Part shown: piece by piece, positions 50,311 through 60,737 of the stretch
Numbering within the stretch: the first letter of the stretch is position 1
Layout: every line of letters begins with the position of its first letter
Assembly (NCBI GenBank): GCA_937873135.1
Contig: CALMVQ010000120.1
Location: forward strand, 26,414 to 90,413
Direction of reading: 5' to 3'
Source of the DNA: an uncultured Scytonema sp.
GTDB lineage: Bacteria > Cyanobacteriota > Cyanobacteriia > Cyanobacteriales > Nostocaceae
Length of the DNA: 64,000 bases
Position numbers and translations under genes: made by a program
The notes under the pieces: generated by a model
Database searches by the model: none
Told to the model about the DNA's origin: nothing
Seen by the model: the letters and a program-made list of their open reading frames with translations, nothing else

Positions 50311-51336
50311 TTAGGTTTTTGCCAAACCAAGCACATTGCCAATAGAACGACCTAAATTTTGTGGTTCCATTGCATCCATCACAGCAGTGGGTTCATAACC
50401 GCAGTGCATCATGCAATCTGTACACTTAGGATTGCCACTCTTGTGACCGTATTGACTCCAATCAGTTTTGTCCAAAAGTTCTTTAAAGGTCGCGTAATGA
50501 CCTTCGTTCATCAAATAGCAAGGTTTCTGCCAACCGAGAACGCTATAACTAGGACTACCCCAAGGAGTACATTCGTAATCCTTTTCACCTGTCAGAAAAT
50601 CTAAAAAGAAAGGACTGTGATTGAAGTTCCAATTTTTCTTGCCAGCTTTGAAAGGTGTAAGAATTTCGCGGAAAAGGGCGCGTGTCTGTTCGCGCATGAG
50701 AAAACGTTCTTGATCTGGTGCCCATTCGTAGCTGTAACCAGGGGAAACTGTAATACCGTCAGTGTTGAGTGTGCCGAGGAAGTCAAAGAACTCCTGCATT
50801 TTGTGTGGATCGACACCGTCAAATATGGTTGTGTTAGTCACAACACGAAAACCTTTGGCTTTAGCAGCGCGAATAGCTTTAACGGCAGTATCGAAAACAC
50901 CTTTGCGATCAACACACTGATCGTGCCATTCGCGCCACCCATCAAGATGTATGTTAAAAGTCAGATAAGGGGAAGGTTTAAATTTACTCAGGCTTTTTTC
51001 TAGTAACAAGCCATTGGTACAGAGGTAAATAATTTTTTTACGTTGCACCAATCCTCGGACAATTTCATCTATTTGGGGATGCAGTAGAGGTTCTCCTCCT
51101 GGAATGGAGACAACAGGCGCACCACACTCTTCGACTGCGGCAAAGCACTGTTCTGGAGTTAGATTTTGTACCAGTACTTCTTTGGGATGCTGGATTTTAC
51201 CACAACCAACACAGGCAAGATTACACCGAAACAGAGGTTCTAACATCAAGACTAAGGGAAAACGTTTCCGCCCAAAAAGACGTTGGGTAACTAGATATTT
51301 CCCGACTTCCAAAACTTGTTGTACGTGTATTGCCAT
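50311..51336 (-). CDS. hpnH: HpnH, adenosylhopane-forming radical SAM enzyme
   Basis: [53 protein letters not shown]. Confidence 0.95.
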   Translation of the reverse strand: MAIHVQQVLEVGKYLVTQRLFGRKRFPLVLMLEPLFRCNLACVGCGKIQHPKEVLVQNLTPEQCFAAVEECGAPVVSIPGGEPLLHPQIDEIVRGLVQRKKIIYLCTNGLLLEKSLSKFKPSPYLTFNIHLDGWREWHDQCVDRKGVFDTAVKAIRAAKAKGFRVVTNTTIFDGVDPHKMQEFFDFLGTLNTDGITVSPGYSYEWAPDQERFLMREQTRALFREILTPFKAGKKNWNFNHSPFFLDFLTGEKDYECTPWGSPSYSVLGWQKPCYLMNEGHYATFKELLDKTDWSQYGHKSGNPKCTDCMMHCGYEPTAVMDAMEPQNLGRSIGNVLGLAKT

Positions 51337-51356
51337 CGCTCTTATCACTCCTGTTT

Positions 51357-51510
51357 TGTTAATTGTTGGTTGTTGGTTGTTAATTGTTAATTGTTGGTTG
51401 TTGATTGTTAATTGTTGATTGTTGGTTGTTAAAAATTGTCATTAACTACTAACTACTAACTACTAACTACTAACTCTTAACCATTAACTACTAACTCTTA
51501 ACCACTAACC
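51357..51510. repeat. Heptanucleotide tandem repeats (TTGTTGG/TTGTTAA)n and (CTAACTA)n
   Basis: ttgttaattgttggttgttggttgttaattg...aactactaactactaactactaactactaac. Confidence 0.88.
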
Positions 51511-52530
51511 ACTAGCACTTCCCTTGACATATCCTTGAGTCACAAACCAATCTACAGCATCTTGGAGTGCTATGTTCAAAGGAGATTGTGGGAGACCCAA
51601 TTCTCTAACTGCCTTTGAAGCATTGTAGTACATAGGTTGCATTGCCATACGCACGCCATCTAAGGGAACGGATGGTGGTTTACCAAGTGGTGCGAGAATT
51701 TTTTCATCAACCCAAGCGACGCTTAAAGGTAACCAGGCTGGTACAGCTTGTTGGGGCGCACTGAAACCTGTTATCTGAGCGAGTTGATCGAGTAGTTGCT
51801 TGAGAGTTAGGTTTTGGTGTCCCAAAATGTAGCGATCGCCCGACTTTCCCCGTAGTAAAGCCAGTAAATGTCCCCACGCGACATCTCGTACATCAATAAA
51901 ATTTAATCCAGTATCCATATACACGGGCATTTCTCGGCGCAAAAACCGCAGTATAATATCTCCCCCAGTTGGGGTAGGTTTGATATCCATTGGACCAATG
52001 GGAGTACTGGGATTGACCACAACAACCTCTTGACCGGCACCTGCTGCGTGCATAGCTTCTTGTTCACCCAAGAACTTAGACTGCTTGTAGTAACCAATAA
52101 GTTCCTCTAAAGGACTTTGATGTGTTTCATCTACGACCAAACCTGCTTTACCTACCCCAATTGCAGCCACCGAACTGGTATAAACAGTACGTTCAATTCC
52201 CGCTTTTTGAGCGGATGCCAATACATTGCGCGTACCGAGAACATTATGATGGTAAAGCGCTTCTTGGTCTTTTTGCCAAAGCGAATAATGAGCAGCGACA
52301 TGAAACAGATACCGACAGCCTACCATCTGCTGCCATAAATCTGGATCATTGAGGTCGCCTGTTACAATTTCAACATCTAATTTTTGCAGGTTTTCCAGTC
52401 TGCTGTTGGAACGTACTAGTGCTTTTACTGTGTATCCTTCTTGTACTAGTAACTGTACCAAGTTAGCTCCAACAAAACCCGTACCACCTGTGACGAAAAC
52501 CCTTATGCCATAAATTTTAACTTGAGTCAT
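51505..52530 (-). CDS. hpnA: HpnA-like hopanoid-associated sugar epimerase (SDR)
   Basis: RVFVTGGTGFVGANLVQLLVQEGYTVKALVRSNSRLENL; VNPSTPIGPMDIKPTPTGG. Confidence 0.9.
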   Translation of the reverse strand: MTQVKIYGIRVFVTGGTGFVGANLVQLLVQEGYTVKALVRSNSRLENLQKLDVEIVTGDLNDPDLWQQMVGCRYLFHVAAHYSLWQKDQEALYHHNVLGTRNVLASAQKAGIERTVYTSSVAAIGVGKAGLVVDETHQSPLEELIGYYKQSKFLGEQEAMHAAGAGQEVVVVNPSTPIGPMDIKPTPTGGDIILRFLRREMPVYMDTGLNFIDVRDVAWGHLLALLRGKSGDRYILGHQNLTLKQLLDQLAQITGFSAPQQAVPAWLPLSVAWVDEKILAPLGKPPSVPLDGVRMAMQPMYYNASKAVRELGLPQSPLNIALQDAVDWFVTQGYVKGSASG

Positions 52531-52588
52531 TCAATTTTAGATATGAGATTAACCTCTATAAAAGTTAGGATGGCGGGAAAAGTCAGAG

Positions 52589-55435
52589 TTACTTTACATA
52601 AGTTGTAGAGGATTTAAATCGCTTGCGGGGAAATAAATCATCCAAAAGGGTGTAGACAACAGGCACAACAATTAAGCTGAGTACAGTAGAACTTATCAAC
52701 CCGCCAGCAATAGCTATAGCCATAGGCGATCGCAACTCAGAACCCGCTCCTAAACCCAAAGCAATCGGCACCATCCCCAAGATAGTAGCAGCAGTCGTCA
52801 TCATGATTGGTCTAAGTCGCACTGGTCCTGCTTTCAAAATAGCGTCTGTGCGGTTCAACCCGATTCTACGTAACTGATTGATATAATCCACAATTAAGAT
52901 GGCATTTTTATTACTCAGTCCTAGCAAAAAGACAAAGCCAATCAGCGAGATCATGCCAAAGTCGCTTTTCGTAAACAGTAGTGCTAGCATTGCCCCGACT
53001 AATGCCAAAGGCAAAGAAATACCAATAGCCACAGGGTCTACCCAACTTTTAAATAGCCCAATCAATACCACAATAATGCACAATGTTGAGAGTAAAAGAG
53101 TTGTGCCAAAACTGCTGAAAACTTCTCCACTACGTGCTGAATCTCCTCCTAAATCGAAGGAAATGCCCGGAGGTAGAATTGTCTTAGCTTGAGCTACCAA
53201 TTTATCAGTGGCATCACCGACAGAGAGATTTTTACCAAGATTGGCTCTAATATACGCTACTCGTTGGTGATTCTGACGCTCTATCTGAAAAATTTGGTTT
53301 TGTGCATCAGCTACACCTGTAACTGTGACATCAACGAATCCCGGTAGTTTCTCAATGCGAGCTTTTATTGCTTTGGCCGCTTTACTTAAAGCCTTGATGT
53401 CATTTCCTTTAAGCGCGACTTCTAAAGGTTTTTGCTCACCTGTATCGACAAATGAAATATCTTCAACACTTGTCGTGACGCCAGTTTGTGAAGGTAACGA
53501 CGAACGTAATTGATCTTCAAACTCTGATGTTTTAATTTGGCGATCGCTCTTCAGCTTGACATAAAGTTTACCTTTATTCGGCTCACCCTCACGCGAACCC
53601 ACCACCGTAAATACCGTTTCCACTGTAGGATATTTTCTTACTGCCGCCTCTAGCTTCTTAGCAACTTGAAGAGAATCATTTAGAGGATTTGGAATTTGGT
53701 TCAAAGTTGAGCCAGTCGCTTGCGGGGGTTCCCCCCGTTGTGCGAACTGGCGTGCTTGGGAGCCTGCGGTGGAGGCGGTTGTCTTGCCTTCGGCAAGGAG
53801 CTTTCGGGTTTTCCTTCGTGGCAAACTTTCCGAGACGGATGTTATATTTTGAATTGAAGACTGCGAGGAAGACGCGGAAAGTTGTTGCGCTCTATTCCCG
53901 GCGTCCCCTTGTCCTCTCCCTTGAAAACTCGGAAGAGGAGCAGTATAAATAATGTTAAACTCGCCACGATCTAATTTAGGAATAAATCCTTTGGGAATCA
54001 GCTCGATGAGTGCTATTCCTCCTACAAGGCTAAGCACAGCTAACCCCATAACGATAGCTCGATGACTGAGAGACCAATGCAGCAAATTCTGATAAAAATT
54101 AGTAAAGCCCAGCCACAATTTTCCTTCGCGGTGATAATAATGTGAGGGTTTTGGTTTCAGCCAGTAGATAGCTAAAACTGGAGATAAGGTGCGGGCAACC
54201 AACAAAGAAGTCAGCATCGCTGCTGCGATGGTGATCCCAAAGGGTTTGAAAAACTGACCGATCGCCCCACCCATAAAACCCACTGGCAGGAAAACTGCTA
54301 CAGCTGTCAACGTTGCTGCCGTCACTGTCAAACCGATCTCATTCGTAGCTGCAAGGGCTGCTTTTCGGGGACTTTCGCCGTTTTCAACGTGTCGGATGAT
54401 ATTTTCGACATCAACGATCGCATCATCAATAATACTGCCAATCACCAGCGCCAGTGCCAACAGTGTAATTGTCTCCAAATTGAAGCCGTAAATCGCCATG
54501 ACGATTAAGGTTCCAAAAAGAGAGGTAGGAATCGCCAGTGCGGAAATCAGAGTTGCTTGCCAGTTCAGCAAAAAAGGAAAAATGACAATGACTGACACAA
54601 CAACAGCTTCAATCAAAGAATCTATCGTCGCCTGGGTGGCGTTGCGGATATACTCAGCTTGAGTTGCAGCTAGCTTTAATTGTACATTGGGCAGAGTAGC
54701 CCGCAGTTTTTGCACTTGTTTCTCTACCTGAGAGACAACTTCCAAGGTGTTGGCATTCCCCCGTTTAATCACTTGAAAAGCCAAAGCGTCTTTGCCATTG
54801 AATCGGACTAACGTTGCTGCCTGTTGAAGTGCAGCCGTCGGCGTCTTTTGGTTAGCATATGTACTTTGATCGCCCAACAACACAACTTTCAAGACTCCTG
54901 GAAGTTTAGCGATCCCAGGCAAAATCTTGTCTTGAGCAAGCTTAGTTAGTTGAGTTAAACTTTGTTTTGGACTTTCAATTGCATAACTAATGGCAGCAGA
55001 CTCGTTTAAGTTGAGGGGAATAATTTTGAAAGTTGATCCCTTAGTCAAAGTCACCTTGTGAAGTGCTGTTTGGACTTTACGAGTCGATTCTTCCAAGTTA
55101 GTGCCGACAGCAAAGGATACACTTACAGCAGTTTCGCCTGGATAGGTAGAGGAATTAATCTCGTCGAGTCCTTCTAGAGAGCGGAGGCGTTGTTCTAGCG
55201 GTTTAGTAAGCTTTGTCTCTGTCTCCACAGCACTCGTGAGTGGGGCAGACGCATTCACCACCACCACTGGATAAGTTACGTCTGGAAACAAAGCATACTT
55301 GAGGGAACTGAAAGCAAAAATTCCAGCTACCATGACACCAATCCAGAAACAGATCGTCAACCTAGAGTATCGGATCGCTAGTCTAGAAATATTCAGGCGT
55401 TCTCGTAGGGATGTTGGGTGATTGGGCTTTACCAT
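52589..55435 (-). CDS. AcrB-type RND efflux transporter with in-frame repeat insertion
   Basis: 948 aa; ALALVIGSIIDDAIVDVENIIRHVENG, RLRPIMMTTAATILGMVPIALGLGAGSELRSPMAIAIAGGLISST. Confidence 0.93.
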   Translation of the reverse strand: MVKPNHPTSLRERLNISRLAIRYSRLTICFWIGVMVAGIFAFSSLKYALFPDVTYPVVVVNASAPLTSAVETETKLTKPLEQRLRSLEGLDEINSSTYPGETAVSVSFAVGTNLEESTRKVQTALHKVTLTKGSTFKIIPLNLNESAAISYAIESPKQSLTQLTKLAQDKILPGIAKLPGVLKVVLLGDQSTYANQKTPTAALQQAATLVRFNGKDALAFQVIKRGNANTLEVVSQVEKQVQKLRATLPNVQLKLAATQAEYIRNATQATIDSLIEAVVVSVIVIFPFLLNWQATLISALAIPTSLFGTLIVMAIYGFNLETITLLALALVIGSIIDDAIVDVENIIRHVENGESPRKAALAATNEIGLTVTAATLTAVAVFLPVGFMGGAIGQFFKPFGITIAAAMLTSLLVARTLSPVLAIYWLKPKPSHYYHREGKLWLGFTNFYQNLLHWSLSHRAIVMGLAVLSLVGGIALIELIPKGFIPKLDRGEFNIIYTAPLPSFQGRGQGDAGNRAQQLSASSSQSSIQNITSVSESLPRRKTRKLLAEGKTTASTAGSQARQFAQRGEPPQATGSTLNQIPNPLNDSLQVAKKLEAAVRKYPTVETVFTVVGSREGEPNKGKLYVKLKSDRQIKTSEFEDQLRSSLPSQTGVTTSVEDISFVDTGEQKPLEVALKGNDIKALSKAAKAIKARIEKLPGFVDVTVTGVADAQNQIFQIERQNHQRVAYIRANLGKNLSVGDATDKLVAQAKTILPPGISFDLGGDSARSGEVFSSFGTTLLLSTLCIIVVLIGLFKSWVDPVAIGISLPLALVGAMLALLFTKSDFGMISLIGFVFLLGLSNKNAILIVDYINQLRRIGLNRTDAILKAGPVRLRPIMMTTAATILGMVPIALGLGAGSELRSPMAIAIAGGLISSTVLSLIVVPVVYTLLDDLFPRKRFKSSTTYVK

Positions 55436-55539
55436 CTTAAATTAAGAGGGTCACTCATTTTTGATTGTATGCTCAATGACTAGTCACTAGTTGTATAGAA
55501 GTTAAATTGACAGTATTGTTTCAAAAAATGACACACGAC

Positions 55540-56397
55540 ATGAAAATTGGCTCTGTTGCTCACAAGGAATTATTCTGCCGAAGTTTTATAGATACTTATC
55601 ATGATTTCGAGCCAGAGCATCTTCCCTGGCCTAAGCTTGATGATACAGCACTGGCTATTTTACGAGGAATCCCCTTTTGGGAGAAAGCTTTTGATACCGA
55701 GCGAGAAGCCGGAGTTCTCGTCAATGCTTACGCAGAAATGGTGAGTGATCCCGTGTTAAAAGAAGCGATCGCCCTCCAAGGTAAAGAAGAATCACGTCAT
55801 GCCCGACTGATTAAAACACTCATTGAGCGTTATGGTATTGAAGTTGCAGAACGTCCTGCCGTTAAGCTAAAGAGCGATATCGAGCAAGCTTTTACAGTTT
55901 TTGGCTTTGAAGAGTGCCTGGATACTTTCTTCGCTTTTGGGTTATTCGATCTGGCGCGTGAAACGGGCATTTTCCCAGAGCAACTATTTACAATCTTCGA
56001 CCCCATCATAGATGAAGAGGCACGTCATATCGTGTTTTTCGTCAATTGGTTCACTTACATGCAGGCTTCACGAAATCAGGGATTCGTCCCACTCCGCATG
56101 ACAAAAACCCTCTGGTACTACGGCAAAGCGCTCAGTAATTTAGTCACTGCCTTTAGCGGTAACGATAATAGTGATCTCAGTTTTACTGCTACTGGAGCAA
56201 GTTCCTTTACAATGGACTTAACACCAGAGAAATTTCTCAGTGTTTCTCTGGCGGCAAACAAAAGACGGATGAGCAAGTTTGACAAGCGACTGCTACAACC
56301 ACAACTCATACCTAACATTGCTAGTATTGCCTATAACACCCTTCAATTAATTCCTAAACGCAAACCCCAAGCTGTTGAGAGTCCTAACCTCGGTTAG
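55540..56397 (+). CDS. Ferritin-like di-iron protein (copy 2)
   Basis: MKIGSVAHKELFCRSF paralogous to 34873 ORF; LQGKEESRHARL and IIDEEARHIVFFVNW. Confidence 0.85.
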   Translation: MKIGSVAHKELFCRSFIDTYHDFEPEHLPWPKLDDTALAILRGIPFWEKAFDTEREAGVLVNAYAEMVSDPVLKEAIALQGKEESRHARLIKTLIERYGIEVAERPAVKLKSDIEQAFTVFGFEECLDTFFAFGLFDLARETGIFPEQLFTIFDPIIDEEARHIVFFVNWFTYMQASRNQGFVPLRMTKTLWYYGKALSNLVTAFSGNDNSDLSFTATGASSFTMDLTPEKFLSVSLAANKRRMSKFDKRLLQPQLIPNIASIAYNTLQLIPKRKPQAVESPNLG

Positions 56398-56407
56398 AAT
56401 CGACTCC

Positions 56408-56458
56408 GATCCCCGACAACTTTTACGGATACAGCTGGCGAATAGGGGGTCTAACCCC
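56408..56458. repeat. 51-bp inverted repeat, left arm
   Basis: gatccccgacaacttttacggatacagctggcgaatagggggtctaacccc. Confidence 0.92.
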
Positions 56459-56486
56459 CCAAGAGAAAACTAGTTTAAGAAAAACA

Positions 56487-56531
56487 TAACGTGAGCTTCT
56501 AACGAAAAGCATTCGTTAGAAGCTCACGTTA
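56487..56531. repeat. Perfect 20-bp-stem hairpin
   Basis: taacgtgagcttctaacgaa-aagca-ttcgttagaagctcacgtta. Confidence 0.9.
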
Positions 56532-57149
56532 ACATAGCAATAATTGGGTAATGCTCGATCACACTTTTTTGAGCATTACAATTGAGACCAAAGCACAACC
56601 TGAGTGTACTTTGGACAGAAGCTGATGATCAAAAACAGCAGATTAATTAAGCACCCCGGACACGTAATCGAGCAAATGAACTAATGCGAGTGCCAGCTTT
56701 AGGAACATGGTTTGACCAAGCAAAAAACCGACTTAAATTAATTGCACAAGCAATAGCAACATTTTGTAAATGTGTTTTAGCTATGGCGATCGCACTTCTT
56801 TGTTTGATCGTAGTTCTCCGTCAAATCCCATCTACTCTCTCGCCAAGAGACAGTCGCCAGTCACAGGGTTTGATGGCACTCTGTATGTGACTTAAACGCG
56901 CACCACTTCATAGATTCAAGTCCCCAAGAGTTTTTTCTCCACGAATGAATACGTTCGCATGCTCCAAGTGCATTCCTCACGGGAGACACAGGCGATTCTC
57001 CACGTCGCCGCGTCTTCTTTGTGTCACTAGCCACTTGGTTTAGTACATTTGAACTGTTATCGGCGCTCACGCCGACTTTTAGTCTCCACTCCAGTTTGTT
57101 ATCTGACAAGCTGATTATTGCGCGATTCCCAACTTTGGTTGACTTTTGT

Positions 57150-57200
57150 GGGGTTAGACCCCCTATTCGCCAGCTGTATCCGTAAAAGTTGTCGGGGATC
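57150..57200. repeat. 51-bp inverted repeat, right arm
   Basis: Exact reverse complement of 56408-56458. Confidence 0.92.
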
Positions 57201-57356
57201 TTGTTTCTCAACACAGGTGTAAGATTACCTGTCTTCTTTTTGACCAGGGGGAACCCTGACGCTAGATACCTGCACTGGCTCCGCAACGTGCTGCCCAAGT
57301 CTATGCGGTTCATTAGATTAAGTCTTCTTCTAATGGTTCGTGAATATTTATGGCTA

Positions 57357-57989
57357 CTATCTAATTTGCTGTCTTATCCAAATGCGAAAAGCCTGAGTCG
57401 TAGCATTTTCTCCATTCTGTTTTGCTTCTTGAATAAATCGGGGAATCTCTTTTACAGCCACTCTGCTAAAGGTAGGACTGGTTTGGACTTCGGTATATCG
57501 ACCGTCACTAAGTGCGTAAACGCGCAGTATACTTCCATTAAACCGCCAGAATTCAGGAATTCCCATAGCAGCATAAAGAGTTAATTTATTTACAGATGAA
57601 CGTGAGTATTCAACCTCCAGCACTAAATCTGGGGGTGGATCGGTTGCTAAATCAATATTTTCTTTACCCCTAACAATTGACTCGTTTTGAATGTAGTAAC
57701 TACTATCTGGCTCCCCTCCTTTCTCCAGATCATCTCGTGTTAAAGTTAATGAGCCAGATCGTCTTTGCTCCAAACCTAACTCTTCACATAACGCCACAAT
57801 GAAACCTTCAATGATGCGATTTGAGTTTTCATGAGGCATGAGTGGAGTCATAATCTCTACTGTTCCATTGTCATAGGCAAGCCGAAAGTTCCGTTCATTT
57901 CCCATCTCAGCCAACATAGTTTTGAAAGTCTGCCAACTTATATTTGGAAGTACAGACCTAGTTTCCGCGAGTGTTGTTATTGTTACCAT
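57357..57989 (-). CDS. Uma2 family (DUF820) putative endonuclease
   Basis: EIMTPLMPHENSNRIIEGF, PDLVLEVEYSRSSVNKLTLYAAMGIPEFW. Confidence 0.93.
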   Translation of the reverse strand: MVTITTLAETRSVLPNISWQTFKTMLAEMGNERNFRLAYDNGTVEIMTPLMPHENSNRIIEGFIVALCEELGLEQRRSGSLTLTRDDLEKGGEPDSSYYIQNESIVRGKENIDLATDPPPDLVLEVEYSRSSVNKLTLYAAMGIPEFWRFNGSILRVYALSDGRYTEVQTSPTFSRVAVKEIPRFIQEAKQNGENATTQAFRIWIRQQIR

Positions 57990-58004
57990 ATTTCATTAAT
58001 TTTT

Positions 58005-58697
58005 GTGTCTGACCTGCAACCATTTCAAACAATTCTAGTCTGTCAGGGGGCTGAGTATCAGGCTGTGTGTCGAGGTTTAAGCCGTGCGTCAGGCACTCTA
58101 CCGTCAGCGATCGCTATCCCCGTCGGCATGAATGTTCTTACGTATTTACACGAGGGATTTGAGAGTAAAAAAGAATTGCCTTCTGGTGTATTGGTCATGG
58201 GTCTGTGTGGCAGCTTGACCCCACGCTACACTGTGGGTGATATTCTACTTTATCAAGATTGTATTTATCAGGCAAAGCTTCTCAGTTGCGATCACACTCT
58301 CACTGTAGAACTTGCCTCGCGTTTACAAACAGAGTCTTCTTTAGTCACAGCCTTAACAAGCGATCGCGTGATTTGTCATGCTGTAGAAAAACGCCATCTC
58401 GCTCAGATTTCAGGGGCTGATGTTGTGGATATGGAAGGCTTTGGTATTCTAGAATTTTGCCGACAATCTGGGGTAGCAGTGGCAATGTTACGAGTTGTAA
58501 GTGACGATTGCTACCATGATGTACCAGACTTGACACCAGCACTGAACTCTGATGGTTCGCTTCAGCCTTTGCCCTTGGTGATCGCAATGCTTCGACAACC
58601 TATTGCCGCAACTCGACTGATTCGAGGTGCGATGCTTGGACTAAAAATCTTAGAACAAGTGACAACTTCACTTTTTGAATTAAAAATTAAAACTTAA
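58005..58697 (+). CDS. hpnG: HpnG-like nucleoside phosphorylase family protein (GTG start)
   Basis: ILVCQGAEYQAVCRGL, GLCGSLTPRYTVGDILLYQ, ADVVDMEGFGILEFCRQSGVAVAMLRVVSDDC. Confidence 0.8.
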   Translation: MSDLQPFQTILVCQGAEYQAVCRGLSRASGTLPSAIAIPVGMNVLTYLHEGFESKKELPSGVLVMGLCGSLTPRYTVGDILLYQDCIYQAKLLSCDHTLTVELASRLQTESSLVTALTSDRVICHAVEKRHLAQISGADVVDMEGFGILEFCRQSGVAVAMLRVVSDDCYHDVPDLTPALNSDGSLQPLPLVIAMLRQPIAATRLIRGAMLGLKILEQVTTSLFELKIKT

Positions 58698-58871
58698 AAA
58701 TTTGCTGAGCAAAATAATGTGCAGCTTCACAGTTAAAAACTCTTCTGGAATCCTCCTCTCAGCAGAGTAGGGCTATGGCGACAGGAGGAGTTAATATTGC
58801 TAGCTAGATAGATATTGTAGTTAAGAATCTTTGCCCAACCAAAATTTCCGAATTTAGATCAAGTAAAAAAT

Positions 58872-59213
58872 ATGGCAGACACAAGCATTAAGAAAGTAGA
58901 CTCTGCTCATTCCCCAAAAGGTCAACTGGGTCAGAAGTATCTGGCATCAGGCAAATCTTTGTCAATGCGCCTTTGGGAAGACGAACAACCAGGTGAACCC
59001 AAAGAACCTGCGGCTAGAGAGTATGAAACTGTTGGTTATGTCATTAGTGGTCGAGCTGAGTTACATCTTGAAGGTCAAGTCGTGTTACTAGAAACTGGAA
59101 ATTCCTGGGTAGTGCCAAAAGGTGCATCCCACACTTACAAAATTTTGGAATCATTCACAGCAGTGGAAGCCACTAGTCCACCTGCGGAAATTCACGGTCG
59201 AGATGAGAGTTAA
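58872..59213 (+). CDS. Cupin-domain protein
   Basis: ETVGYVISGRAELHLEGQVVLLETGNSWVVPKGASHTYKIL. Confidence 0.9.
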   Translation: MADTSIKKVDSAHSPKGQLGQKYLASGKSLSMRLWEDEQPGEPKEPAAREYETVGYVISGRAELHLEGQVVLLETGNSWVVPKGASHTYKILESFTAVEATSPPAEIHGRDES

Positions 59214-59444
59214 TTTATACTATTTTTATCAGCAATGCTCGTCTTACTAAGAGGTTAAAGCAGGTTTTGTGATTGTGATAATACACTATATTATCAGAAC
59301 AAACAGCAACAAAAGTTTTCCTGGCATACGCAAACTCCGAGAGTAAATCTGTATACCAGGTTATTTACGATTGCTTCCACTTATTAGCGTATGAATCCCC
59401 ATCCAAACAAAGCTGTAGATGGGGTGCATTCGGAGACTCGACTT

Positions 59445-60737
59445 TTACATTTTTTTATCGTCAGGAAATATAGCGAGTTCACTTTCTGGATCAAAGAAGT
59501 GAATTTTCTCTGTGATCAGAGATAACCACAATTGCTCGCCAAGACGCATAAAGCGGTCTGGGGGAACTCGTACTTGCACTGCACTCATGGCGGTAATGGC
59601 TTTTTGAAAACTAGGTTCGACAAATTTGGTAGATAGATAGATATCGTTACCTAGGTTTTCCATTGTTTCTACTTGTACCTGCCAATTTTTGGTTGCAGGC
59701 ACACTAACCACTAAGTGTTCCGGGCGAATTCCTAAAATTAGAGTTTGCCCATCATATTTTTGTAAGGCAGTTTCCCAAACTTCTGGTAGTGTAAGACGAA
59801 AATCTCCATGAGTAATCAATCGCGGAGCATGAAACTCTACTGAAATAAAATTCATTGGCGGGGAACCAATGAATTGAGCAACAAACAGGTTGGCGGGACG
59901 GTTGTAAAGTTCCAATGGAGAGGCAACTTGCAGGATTTTACCTTCACAGAGGACAGCGATGCGATCGCCCATTGTCATTGCTTCGGTTTGATCGTGAGTC
60001 ACGTAAATCGTTGTCGTACCTAGCTGGCGTTGCAGTTTCACTATTTGGGCACGGGTTTCAGTGCGGAGTTTGGCATCTAAGTTAGAAAGCGGTTCATCCA
60101 TCAGAAAGACTTGGGGATTGCGTGCGATCGCTCTTCCCAGTGCGACTCGTTGCCTTTGACCACCAGATAACTGCTTGGGTAAACGATTTAGTAATGCTTC
60201 TATTTGTAAAAGTGAAGAAACATTCCGCACTCGTTCATCCACCGCCCGTTCTTTCTCAGAAATGTAATGTAATCCTTTGGGAAGCGATCTCGTTAGTCCC
60301 ACAAGTATATTCTCAGCCCAAGCATGGAAAGAGAATGAGTTACCCTTCTGTGTGTCTTCCCCTGTCACTATCTCACCAGATCCCCCTCCTCTGCGACGGA
60401 GTCCAAAAGCTATGTTGTCATAAACTGTCATGTGGGGGTAGAGGGCATAATTTTGAAACACCATCGCGATGTCTCGTTGCTTGGGTGGCAAATCATTTAA
60501 TGGGCGATCATTTATCCAAATATTGCCACCAGTCATGACCTCCAAACCAGCAATTAACCGCAGCAGAGTGCTTTTCCCACAACCCGAAGGTCCTACCAGC
60601 ACCATAAACTCCCCATCCGCTACCGTTAAGTTGATCCGTCGCAAGACATTCACGCCTTCCCCACGATGGGCAGAAGCAACATCTCCTTTACGAGTAGGAA
60701 AACTTTTATAAACGTTTTCTAAAACAACCTGCGCCAC
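59445..60737 (-). CDS. UgpC/MalK-type sugar ABC transporter ATP-binding protein
   Basis: [54 protein letters not shown]. Confidence 0.95.
   Translation of the reverse strand: MAQVVLENVYKSFPTRKGDVASAHRGEGVNVLRRINLTVADGEFMVLVGPSGCGKSTLLRLIAGLEVMTGGNIWINDRPLNDLPPKQRDIAMVFQNYALYPHMTVYDNIAFGLRRRGGGSGEIVTGEDTQKGNSFSFHAWAENILVGLTRSLPKGLHYISEKERAVDERVRNVSSLLQIEALLNRLPKQLSGGQRQRVALGRAIARNPQVFLMDEPLSNLDAKLRTETRAQIVKLQRQLGTTTIYVTHDQTEAMTMGDRIAVLCEGKILQVASPLELYNRPANLFVAQFIGSPPMNFISVEFHAPRLITHGDFRLTLPEVWETALQKYDGQTLILGIRPEHLVVSVPATKNWQVQVETMENLGNDIYLSTKFVEPSFQKAITAMSAVQVRVPPDRFMRLGEQLWLSLITEKIHFFDPESELAIFPDDKKM

Noticed and set aside
51357-51510. Possible CRISPR-like array
   Set aside because: Contiguous heptamer tandem repeats without spacers; typical cyanobacterial STRR.
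52899-53952. Plus-strand ORFs opposite the RND gene
   Set aside because: Shadow ORFs of a clearly coding strand.
56861-57313. 150-aa minus-strand ORF across the right inverted-repeat arm
   Set aside because: Includes the repeat arm and a dispersed repeat end; composition not protein-like. A transposon-derived origin was considered but not supported.
59445-60737. Extra ~50 aa after FGLRRRGGGSGE in the UgpC-like ATPase as a novel insertion
   Set aside because: From memory, similar linkers occur in other cyanobacterial UgpC-like proteins; not strong enough as a separate finding.
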